64,000 nucleotides of DNA from CAYUZU01 sp964448675 (GTDB taxonomy: Bacteria; Planctomycetota; Phycisphaerae; UBA1845; Fen-1342). The number at the start of each line of letters is the position of its first letter. Within the stretch, counting starts at the first letter, position 1. The notes below the pieces were generated by a model. It did not search any database and was not told the origin of the DNA. It was given only the letters and a program-made list of their open reading frames with translations. This document shows positions 37,143-45,024 of the stretch, piece after piece. The position numbers were made by a program, and so were the translations under genes. Location of the stretch: positions 1-64,000 of the forward strand of contig CAYUZU010000017.1 of the NCBI GenBank assembly GCA_964448675.1. Reading direction: 5' to 3'.

Positions 37143-39827
37143 ATGAGCGTGCGCAACCTGGAGTACCTGTTCAATCCCCGCTCGGTGGCGGTGGTCGGTG
37201 CATCGAACAGCCCGAAGAGCATCGGCGGCGTCCTGATGCGCAACCTGCTGAAGTCAGGCTTCGACGGCCCGATCATGCCGGTCAACCCCAAGTACCAGGC
37301 CGTCGCCGGTGTGCTGACGTACCCGGACATCCCGAGCCTGCCGGTCGCGCCCGAGCTCGCCGTCATCTGCACCCCGCCACAGACGGTACCGGACGTGGTG
37401 CATCAGCTCGGCGAGAAGGGCACGCGCGCGGCCGCCGTCATCACCGCCGGCCTGTCGGCCCCCTACCGCGACGGGCGATCGATCCAGGACGCGATGCTCA
37501 ACGCGGCCCGGCCCTACACCCTGCGGCTGCTCGGGCCGAACTGCGTGGGCATGCTGGTGCCCGGCATCGGGCTCAACGCCACCTTCGCCCACACCGAGAT
37601 CACGCGCGGTCCGCTGGCGTTCGTCTCGCAGTCGGGCGGGTTCTGCACCGCCACGCTGGACTGGGCCCGGGCCCGCGGTATCGGGTTCTCCCACTTCGTC
37701 TCGCTGGGCAACAGCGCCGACGTGGACTTCGGCGACGTGCTGGATTACCTCGGCAGTGCGCCCGAGACACGCGCCATCCTGCTCTACATGGAATCGATCG
37801 GCGCCGATGAAGCCCGCAAGTTCATGTCCGCCGCGCGCTCGGCCGCCCGCAACAAGCACGTGCTGGCAATCAAGGCCGGCCGTAACGCCGAAGGCGCCCG
37901 CGCCGCCGCCTCGCACACCGGGGCGCTCGCGGGCGCGGACAACGTCTACGATGCAGCACTGCGCCGCGCGGGCATCCTGCGCGTCTACGACCTCGACGAG
38001 CTGTTCGACGCGGTCGAGACGCTGGCCCGTTCACGGCCGCTGCGCGGCGAGCGGCTGGCGATCCTGACGAACGGCGGCGGACCGGGCGTCATCGCGACCG
38101 ATGCGCTGGTCGAGAACGGCGGCACGCTGGCGGAGTTCAACGAAACCACGATGAAGAAGCTCCACGAGCGCCTGCCGGGCACCTGGTCGCACGGCAACCC
38201 GGTCGACATGATCGGTGATGCCAACGCCCAGACGTACGTGGACAGCCTGCAGATCCTGCTGGATGACCCCGGCGTCGACGCCGTACTCGTGATGAACGCC
38301 CCGAGCGCCATCGCGCCGCCGGAGGACTCTGCGCGGGCGATCGTCGACGTCATTCGTGATGCGAAGCTGCCGGTGTTGACCAGCTGGGTCGGGGGCGAGG
38401 CGGCCGGCCGGGCGCGGCAGACATTCTCCAACGCCGAAATCCCGACGTACGACACGCCCGAGAACGCCGTGCGGGCATTCATGCACATGGTGCGCTACCG
38501 CCGGAACCAGCAGATCCTGACCGAGGTGCCGCCATCGGCCCCGACCGATTTCACGCCAACGCCGGGGGCGGCGCGGGCCGTGATCGAGCAGGCCCTCGCC
38601 GAGGATCGTGACCTGCTGACCGAGCCGGAAGCCAAGCAAGTGCTGGCCGCCTACGGCATTCCGGTGGTCGAGACACGCGTCGCGGCGACCCCCGAAGAAG
38701 CCGCCGCGCTCGCCGGCCAGATCGGCTTTCCCACCGCCATCAAGGTGCTGTCGCCGGACATCACGCACAAGTCGGATGTCGGCGGCGTGGTGCTGGGGCT
38801 CGACACGGCGGATGAAGTGCTCGAGGCCGCGACCAGCATGCGCAACCGCATCGCCAAGCACTTTCCCAACGCCCAGCTCACCGGCTTCACCGTGCAGAAG
38901 ATGGCCAATCGCCCACAGGCGCACGAACTCATCATCGGCATGACCACCGACGATATCTTCGGGCCGGTGATCCTGTTCGGGCGCGGCGGGACGGCGGTCG
39001 AGATCATCGGCGATCGCGAGGTCGCCCTGCCGCCGTTGAACATGAGTCTCGCCCGCCACCTGATCGAGCGCACGCAGGTCTTCAAGCTGCTCAAGGGCTA
39101 TCGCGATCGGCCGGCGGCAGATATCGACGCGATCTGCCTCGCGCTGATTCAGATGTCGCAGCTGATCGTCGATCGGCCCGAGATCGTCGAGCTCGATATC
39201 AACCCGCTGTTCGCCGACGACCAGGGCGTGCTGGCGCTCGATGCCCGCGTGCGCGTGACGATGACCCGCTCCGTCGGCGGTGGCAAGCGCCTCGCAATCC
39301 GGCCTTACCCCCGGCACCTGGAAGACACGATCAAGCTGCCGTCGGGACGCGAGGTGCTGGTGCGGCCCATCCGCCCCGAGGACCTGCCGGCACACGAGGA
39401 CTTCGTCGCCAAGCTGACGCCCGAGGACTTGCGGCTGCGACTGCTGGGCGTGACGCGTGACATCCCGCGGACGGAGATGGCCCGGCTGACACAAATCGAC
39501 TATGACCGCGAGATGGCATTCATCGCGATCGACCCCCAGAAGGAAGGTCGTGGCGTGACCCTGGCGGTCGTGCGGGCCATGACCAACCCCGACAATACGC
39601 AGGCCGATTTCGCCGTCATGGTGCGTTCCGACCTGAAGCGCATGGGGCTCGGCACGGCGATGATGAACAAGATCATCGAGTACTGCCGCGATCGCGGCAC
39701 GAACATGATCACCGGACACCTGCTCAAGGAAAACGTGGGGATGCTCAATCTGACCAGGAAGCTCGGGTTCGAAGCCGAGCCGCTGCCGGGTTCGGACCTG
39801 ATCTCGGTGTCGCTGAAGCTGAAGTAG
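37143..39827 (+). CDS. ADP-forming acyl-CoA synthetase / GNAT acetyltransferase fusion
   Basis: An 894-residue fusion with the PatZ/YfiQ order: CoA-binding domain (NPRSVAVVGASNSPKSIGGV), succinyl-CoA-ligase-like domain (LRLLGPNCVGMLVPGIGLNA, AASHTGALAGADNVYDAALR), ATP-grasp from about 490 (AKQVLAAYGIPVVETRVAAT, LSPDITHKSDVGGVVLG) and a GNAT domain from about 735 (LVRPIRPEDLPAHEDFVAKL, DLKRMGLGTAMMNKIIEYCR). PatZ-type enzymes acetylate protein lysines, for example silencing acetyl-CoA synthetase, though some members are real synthetases. The length matches PatZ (about 886). No ribosome site stands out. Confidence 0.85.
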   Translation: MSVRNLEYLFNPRSVAVVGASNSPKSIGGVLMRNLLKSGFDGPIMPVNPKYQAVAGVLTYPDIPSLPVAPELAVICTPPQTVPDVVHQLGEKGTRAAAVITAGLSAPYRDGRSIQDAMLNAARPYTLRLLGPNCVGMLVPGIGLNATFAHTEITRGPLAFVSQSGGFCTATLDWARARGIGFSHFVSLGNSADVDFGDVLDYLGSAPETRAILLYMESIGADEARKFMSAARSAARNKHVLAIKAGRNAEGARAAASHTGALAGADNVYDAALRRAGILRVYDLDELFDAVETLARSRPLRGERLAILTNGGGPGVIATDALVENGGTLAEFNETTMKKLHERLPGTWSHGNPVDMIGDANAQTYVDSLQILLDDPGVDAVLVMNAPSAIAPPEDSARAIVDVIRDAKLPVLTSWVGGEAAGRARQTFSNAEIPTYDTPENAVRAFMHMVRYRRNQQILTEVPPSAPTDFTPTPGAARAVIEQALAEDRDLLTEPEAKQVLAAYGIPVVETRVAATPEEAAALAGQIGFPTAIKVLSPDITHKSDVGGVVLGLDTADEVLEAATSMRNRIAKHFPNAQLTGFTVQKMANRPQAHELIIGMTTDDIFGPVILFGRGGTAVEIIGDREVALPPLNMSLARHLIERTQVFKLLKGYRDRPAADIDAICLALIQMSQLIVDRPEIVELDINPLFADDQGVLALDARVRVTMTRSVGGGKRLAIRPYPRHLEDTIKLPSGREVLVRPIRPEDLPAHEDFVAKLTPEDLRLRLLGVTRDIPRTEMARLTQIDYDREMAFIAIDPQKEGRGVTLAVVRAMTNPDNTQADFAVMVRSDLKRMGLGTAMMNKIIEYCRDRGTNMITGHLLKENVGMLNLTRKLGFEAEPLPGSDLISVSLKLK

Positions 39828-39991
39828 GTGCGAGTCGTCAGTGGTCAGTCGCTTGCAGCTGTCAGCGATCGGCCGGGACGTCGTCCGTCGGTACTGTCCG
39901 GCGGCGCAGCCTGCCCCCGCTTTGTCGCGCCAGCGCTTGCTTGTCCATCCCTCAACCCCCTGCTCCCCTTCGCCACTTCTTCCCGCACGCG

Positions 39992-40693
39992 CTATTCGAT
40001 CACCACGATGTGCACTTCGCCCGGGCCGTGGACGCCGGTGATGAGGATGCCCTCGATGTCGGCGGTCTTGCTCGGGCCGCTGATGAGGTTGATATTCGCC
40101 GGCAGATCGGCCCCCGCCGGCAGCGCCGCGAAGTAATCGAAGAGGTCCGGCACAATCTGGCCGCCGGCGACCACCGCGATGTGCACCGCTGGAATCAGCG
40201 AGCTGCCGCGCGCCGTATCCGGCCCCGAGGTGCACACGATCGTCCCCGTCTCCGCAATCGCCGCGGTAACGCCGGTGACGGCCGCGCCGGCGTCGAACAG
40301 GGCGGCGGCGTCGCGGTCGCCGGTGGCCTGGATGCCCTCCAGCTCGAGCGCTTCGAGCAGGTGCTGGCCGCGGGGTCGGGTCAGCGCGGTCTGATCGTGC
40401 GGCTCGACGATGATGCGGCCCACAGTACGGCTGCGCAGCAGATCGAGCACCTGCGTCACCCAGCCGTCATCGGTCGTGCGATAGACGCGGCAGCCGGCCG
40501 CCGTCGCCGCCGTCACGAACTGGGCGACGGTGTCCTGCGAGGCGTCGATCTCGCGCAACGCGTCGAGCGGCTCGCCGGGCAGTGGCGTGGGTGTCTCGCG
40601 CGGTGGCAGGTGCTGTCGCAACGCCGCCAGGAAACTGTCCAGGTCGCTGCTGCCGCCCGTCGTGTGGTCGGCGCGCGGGTCATCACGATTCAC
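39992..40693 (-). CDS. lutC: LutC lactate-utilisation protein
   Basis: A 233-residue LUD-domain protein with a GTG start. It overlaps lutB by 11 bases. The hallmarks are VTGVTAAIAETGTIVCTSGP and RGSSLIPAVHIAVV, then LISGPSKTADIEGILITGVH, GPGEVHIVVIE. With LutA and LutB it forms the iron-sulfur complex that oxidises L-lactate to pyruvate. It is the last gene of the leftward operon and converges on the acyl-CoA synthetase gene. Confidence 0.9.
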   Translation of the reverse strand: MNRDDPRADHTTGGSSDLDSFLAALRQHLPPRETPTPLPGEPLDALREIDASQDTVAQFVTAATAAGCRVYRTTDDGWVTQVLDLLRSRTVGRIIVEPHDQTALTRPRGQHLLEALELEGIQATGDRDAAALFDAGAAVTGVTAAIAETGTIVCTSGPDTARGSSLIPAVHIAVVAGGQIVPDLFDYFAALPAGADLPANINLISGPSKTADIEGILITGVHGPGEVHIVVIE

Positions 40694-42080
40694 GGCGCAA
40701 TCCTCCCTGCCACAAGCGTCGAAAGCTGCGACCGGCCGGCCGTGGCATGTCGCGCGTCGCTGTCCAATCCGCCAGGGGGCCGCTGCCCCGGCGGGCGTAG
40801 CCATCACCCTCATCGCGCACCGCGCGGCGCATGAGTCGCTGGCCCAGGCGATAAGCCCACGGCCGGCGCATCGCCCAGGCCCACAACCGGAACAGCAGGC
40901 GCTTGGACCGCGGCTGGCGGTCGCGGGCGGCGGCGCGCAGCTTGACGAGCAGCTCGGGGATATCGATCTGCACCGGGCAGGCATCGCGGCACGCGCCGCA
41001 CAGACTCGACACGCGCGCGAGCTCCTCGTGCTGGCGCCCGTACAGCAGCGGCGACAGCACGCTGCCGATCGGCCCGGGATACACGCTGTTGTAGGCGTGC
41101 CCGCCAACGTTGCGGTACGCCGGGCAGGCATTGAGACACGCGCCGCAGCGCACGCAGCGCAGCACCTCCGGCAGGTCACCCGTGAGGATGTCGCCGCGGC
41201 CGTTGTCAAGCAGCACCACGTGCAGTTCCGCGGGGCCGTCCAAATCGTCGGCGCGGCGCGGGCCGTTGATCAGGTTGGTGTAGCTGCCCATCGGCTGGCC
41301 GGTGCTCGAGCGGGCGATCAGCTTGAGCAGCACCGGCAGATCCGTCATGCGCGGCAGGATCTTCTCGATTCCCAGCAGGGCGACGTGCACACGCGGGCGT
41401 GTCGTGCTCATGCGCCCGTTGCCCTCGTTGGTGAGCAGGCACAGCGTGCCCGTTTCGGCGATCGCGAAGTTGACGCCGGTAATGCCGAGATCGCACTCGC
41501 GGAAGATGCTGCGCAGGTAGCGCCGCGCGATGCGCGTCATCTCCTTGGGATCCTCGGTGTACGGACAGCCCAGCTCGCGGGCCAGCGCCCGGGCCACCTG
41601 CTGGCGGTCCTTGTGGATGATCGGCGTGATGATGTGGCTGGGCTTGTCGTGGTCGAGCTGCACGATGAACTCGCCGAGGTCGGTCTCCACGGGCCGCACG
41701 CCGGCACGCTCCAGCGCGTCGTTCAGGTGCACCTCCTCGCTGGTCATGCTCTTGCCCTTGACGGCCAGCTTCAGCCCACGCGCGGCGGCGAGGTCGGTGA
41801 TAATGCGGCAGGCGGCGTCGGCGTCGGGCGCGAAATGCACCTGCGCCCCGCGCGCCTGCACCTGGGCGACGAACTGCTCCAGGTACTGCGGCAGGTTCTC
41901 CAGTACGTGCTGGCGAATCTGCGCAGCGCGCGAACGCAACGCGTCCGCGTGGCGCAGGCGCCCGAGCGACTCGACGCGCGCATCGACCTTGCGCCAGGTC
42001 GCCAGGTGCACCGCGCGCACCACGCGCTCGTCGGCGGCGGCCACAGCGATCCGCTCACGCAGCTTGGCATCCGTACTCAC
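40683..42080 (-). CDS. lutB: LutB lactate-utilisation iron-sulfur protein
   Basis: A 465-residue protein with an N-terminal LUD domain (SMTSEEVHLNDALERAGVRP, GITGVNFAIAETGTLCLLTN) and a C-terminal ferredoxin-like region with two cluster motifs, CVRCGACLNACP and CGACRDACP. It binds two [4Fe-4S] clusters and passes electrons from lactate. It overlaps lutA by four bases and lutC by eleven, so all three are coupled. The C-terminal tail beyond the second cluster carries an amphipathic LLFRLWAWAMRRPWAYRLG stretch, perhaps for membrane contact. Confidence 0.9.
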   Translation of the reverse strand: MSTDAKLRERIAVAAADERVVRAVHLATWRKVDARVESLGRLRHADALRSRAAQIRQHVLENLPQYLEQFVAQVQARGAQVHFAPDADAACRIITDLAAARGLKLAVKGKSMTSEEVHLNDALERAGVRPVETDLGEFIVQLDHDKPSHIITPIIHKDRQQVARALARELGCPYTEDPKEMTRIARRYLRSIFRECDLGITGVNFAIAETGTLCLLTNEGNGRMSTTRPRVHVALLGIEKILPRMTDLPVLLKLIARSSTGQPMGSYTNLINGPRRADDLDGPAELHVVLLDNGRGDILTGDLPEVLRCVRCGACLNACPAYRNVGGHAYNSVYPGPIGSVLSPLLYGRQHEELARVSSLCGACRDACPVQIDIPELLVKLRAAARDRQPRSKRLLFRLWAWAMRRPWAYRLGQRLMRRAVRDEGDGYARRGSGPLADWTATRDMPRPAGRSFRRLWQGGLRRES

Positions 42081-42799
42081 GCCACCGCCTCCCCGACCGT
42101 GGTCGCCGCCAGCACCTCCGCCAGGTGGCGGAAACGCAGCGGCAAGCCGCGCCGGTGCGCCCCGCCAGCCAGCTGCATGGTGCAGGCCGCCTCGTTGGAA
42201 ATGACCAGTTCGGCCCCGGTGGCGGCGAGCTGGTCGAGCTTGTCGTTGAGCATCGCGCCGCTCAGCTCCGGATAGTCCACCGCAAAGACACCGCCGAAAC
42301 CGCAGCAGAGGTCCGGCCGGGCCGGCGTTCGCAGGTCAGTGGCGCCACGCAGCCAACCGAGCAGGTCGTCGAGCGAGTACACCTCGCGGGCGTGACACGG
42401 ATAGTGAAACGTCACCGGCTCGGCAATCTGCACGTGCCGGGCGATGTCGGCACCGAGCTGGTCACGCAGAAAAGTGTGAAACTCCCACGTCTTGTCGGCC
42501 AGGGCGGCAACACGCTCGTCATGCGGCCGCAGGGCGGGGCCATGCTGCCTGAGCATCGTGGCACACGACGCCGACGGGGTGACAACGCGATCATAGCCGT
42601 CAAAGACGTGGGCCGTTCGTTCGACGAGCGCCGCGGCTTCGCTGTGAAAACCGCTGTTGTACGCCGGCTGGCCGCAGCAGGTCTGCGCCTTGGGAAAATG
42701 CACGCGGCAGCCGAAGTGCCGCAGCACGCGCACCACGGCGGCCCCGACCTGCGGGTAGAACGTGTCGGTCAGGCAGGTAACGAACAGGGCCACATCCAT
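42077..42799 (-). CDS. lutA: LutA lactate-utilisation protein
   Basis: A 240-residue CCG-domain protein, related to the glycolate oxidase iron-sulfur subunit. The two cysteine blocks are TCCGQPAYNSG and LCCGFGGVFAVDYPELS, with supporting VTPSASCATMLRQH and FHYPCHARE. It binds an iron-sulfur cluster and works with LutBC in L-lactate oxidation. It is the first gene of the operon; no lactate permease or LutR-type regulator is next to it. Confidence 0.9.
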   Translation of the reverse strand: MDVALFVTCLTDTFYPQVGAAVVRVLRHFGCRVHFPKAQTCCGQPAYNSGFHSEAAALVERTAHVFDGYDRVVTPSASCATMLRQHGPALRPHDERVAALADKTWEFHTFLRDQLGADIARHVQIAEPVTFHYPCHAREVYSLDDLLGWLRGATDLRTPARPDLCCGFGGVFAVDYPELSGAMLNDKLDQLAATGAELVISNEAACTMQLAGGAHRRGLPLRFRHLAEVLAATTVGEAVA

Positions 42800-42885
42800 C
42801 GCGTCTTCCTTCCCCCGAGATCGTACCGCGCAGCGGGAGAAACTGCAGCCGGGGCGGGAAAAGGGCTTGCGGCCCGCGCATAAGA

Positions 42886-42919
42886 AGGCCCGGAACGGCG
42901 CAGGTGTCGTCCCGGGCCT
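42886..42919 (-). terminator. hairpin downstream of the porin gene
   Basis: AGGCCCGG (42886-42893) and CCGGGCCT (42912-42919) form a perfect 8-bp stem with an 18-base loop, just past the porin stop on the minus strand. On that strand TTCTTAT follows the stem. It separates the porin from lutA. Confidence 0.5.
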
Positions 42920-42940
42920 GCTCGCAATCCGTGTTCGGTT

Positions 42941-44452
42941 CTAGAACGAGACCTGGAGCTGCATGCGCCAGATCAGCGCGTCGTCGTTCACGTTGGCCAG
43001 GCTGTAGCGGCTGCTCGAGATCGGCGCCTCGGAGACCTTCGTCACGTCGGTCTGCAACTTGATCTTGTCCTGCACGATGTAGTAGTTCAGGCCGCCGGCA
43101 TACGTCCAGACACCTTCGGTCCCGCCGATGTTCGACAGGATACCACCGATGCGCCCGACGACCTCCCACTTCTTCTCCTGGCCGGGAATCGGCAGGAAGT
43201 AACCGCACTGGACGTAGCCGCCGTGCTGCACCGTGGTGGACTCGTCGCCCGTGAGCTGGAAGAACGGCGTGAACGGCGGGCTGCCGGTGCTCCGCATGTC
43301 GACGATGCGGACGATGTATTCGCCCGTGGCCGAGAAGCCCATGTACTTGAAGGCGCTCTCGAGGCCGAACTGGTGCCACTGCGTCCCCTGCGTGTCGGTC
43401 AGGCCGAAGCCGCCGTCACCGAAGAAGGCTCGGCGGACAAACGGCATCCGCGACGTGCCATCGTGCCAATCCTCGTTGAAGACGTAGTGGAAGCCGACAT
43501 CCATCCCGGGTGTATCGCTGATGTTGTGGTCCGCCTGCGTGCCCATGTCGTGCGATTCATCGCCGAGGGCGTGCCAAACCGTGCGGAACAGGATCACGGG
43601 GTTGTTGTCGTGGCCATTGGTGTAGAGCGCTTCGTCCGTGGTGATCGTGCGGCCGATGCCGACCCCCTCGCCGTTGGACACCTGGTTCGCGACGTCCAGG
43701 TAGTAGTCCACCTTGCCGTCGAACAGCTGGCCCCACAGCCGGGCACCGATGCCGTAGCCCAGACCGAAGACCGCGTCGACGATCGGCCGATCGACGAATT
43801 GCAGGTTGGCGTCGCTGGTCATCTGCGCGCGGGTCGAGGCGAACTTCAGCAAACCGGCCGCGAAGTGCAGCTCGTCGACGAAGCGGTAGTCCACCCACAA
43901 CTCGCTGATGATCCAGTCGTACGCGTCGGCCTCGTCCGCCTCCATCTCGATGTAGTACGTCCAGTCGGGCGAGTACGCATGACCGAACACCCCGAACCGC
44001 GCGCGGTTCAGGTCGAAACCGCTGCGATCACTCCGGCGGAAGCCGGGCAGCAGGTAGTCGTTCTCCGGCTGCGACTGGTAATACGTCCAGCGGAACTGCA
44101 TCCGCCCGAAGAAGGTCATCTTGAACTTGTCATCGACGCTGCGGATGAAAAAGCCGTCGTCGTAGCCGGCCTGCAGCGTGGACGGCATCATGCTCTCGCG
44201 GAATTCCTCCTCGCTGAGCACCTGCCGAATCTGCGACTTCATCATCTCGGTCCGCGCGCGGTTCACATCCTGCTGGGCCGCGGCGGCCACCTGCTGCTCC
44301 AGGGCTTCGATCTGCTCGGCCTGCTGCTGCGCCAAGGCTTCGAGCTTCGCGATCTCCGCGTCGGTCACCGCGGCACCGGCGGCGAGCAGCGGAGTGGCGA
44401 GCACGCCCAGCGCGACCATGCCCAGCAAGAGTCTCCCGTGACGCTGTTTCAT
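42941..44452 (-). CDS. phosphate-selective (OprO/OprP-type) porin
   Basis: A 503-residue outer-membrane beta barrel. ATG 44452 follows AGGAG and gives a signal peptide (LLLGMVALGVLATPLLAAGA). A short coiled coil (IAKLEALAQQQAEQIEALEQ) should trimerise the protein. The barrel alternates as in OprO/P: FFGRMQFRWTYYQSQPEN, FDLNRARFGVFGHAYSPDWT, QFVDRPIVDAVFGLGYGIGA, and it ends in Phe (MQLQVSF), the signal for barrel assembly. Longer starts upstream are not supported. Possible roles are phosphate or other anion uptake; the relation to lutABC is one of position only. Confidence 0.8.
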   Translation of the reverse strand: MKQRHGRLLLGMVALGVLATPLLAAGAAVTDAEIAKLEALAQQQAEQIEALEQQVAAAAQQDVNRARTEMMKSQIRQVLSEEEFRESMMPSTLQAGYDDGFFIRSVDDKFKMTFFGRMQFRWTYYQSQPENDYLLPGFRRSDRSGFDLNRARFGVFGHAYSPDWTYYIEMEADEADAYDWIISELWVDYRFVDELHFAAGLLKFASTRAQMTSDANLQFVDRPIVDAVFGLGYGIGARLWGQLFDGKVDYYLDVANQVSNGEGVGIGRTITTDEALYTNGHDNNPVILFRTVWHALGDESHDMGTQADHNISDTPGMDVGFHYVFNEDWHDGTSRMPFVRRAFFGDGGFGLTDTQGTQWHQFGLESAFKYMGFSATGEYIVRIVDMRSTGSPPFTPFFQLTGDESTTVQHGGYVQCGYFLPIPGQEKKWEVVGRIGGILSNIGGTEGVWTYAGGLNYYIVQDKIKLQTDVTKVSEAPISSSRYSLANVNDDALIWRMQLQVSF

Positions 44453-45024
44453 GACGCATCTCCTGTAGCGAGCTTGAAGTGAGGGAAACGATCCATCCTG
44501 AGTCGGCCCGCATTCCGCGCCAGCGTGGCCGACCCTCCCTGTTCCATCGTCCGATAGCATACCGGACCAAGCGCGTTTGAAAAGGGCTCGGGGCGGCCAG
44601 GCAGAGTTTTGTGCCACAGCGTTCGCGAAGCCGTCCACGAACCCGCGGCGACGGGGCCGTGCCCGGTTCCGGAGCCGCGCGGCCCCAGCGCCCCCGGTGG
44701 CGGACGTCCTGGCGCCCGCGCGCCACCCCGCCAAGGCACGATGCGTCATAACCGACGCCAGACAAAAGATTTGCGGATCTCACTCTCGGAATTGTCCGCA
44801 GAAAAAAACGCGGCGTTCTGTCGGCGTGACGCGAAAATCGCGCTATCAAAACCGCTGGTCACTGCCTAATATCAATACTGGTTAAGGAACGGGACGATGC
44901 TCCTGCTGGGCCGGCATGTGCTGCCGCCCGGCGGCCGGGCATCGACGAAGCAACTGATCGGACCTAAGCGTTGGGGCCGCTCACTTCCCGCTGCCGCAGC
45001 TCGTGTACGACAAAGGAGGATGGG
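44453..45024. other. divergent intergenic region (porin / C25 peptidase)
   Basis: 572 bases lie between two divergent genes. The only supported signals are the porin ribosome site AGGAG and the C25 site AGGAGG at 45014-45019, five bases before its ATG. No promoter was clear enough to call. Confidence 0.4.

Noticed and set aside
38031..40235. 734-residue frame antisense to the acyl-CoA synthetase
   Set aside because: The + strand carries all conserved domains of a PatZ-like protein; the antisense frame has none.
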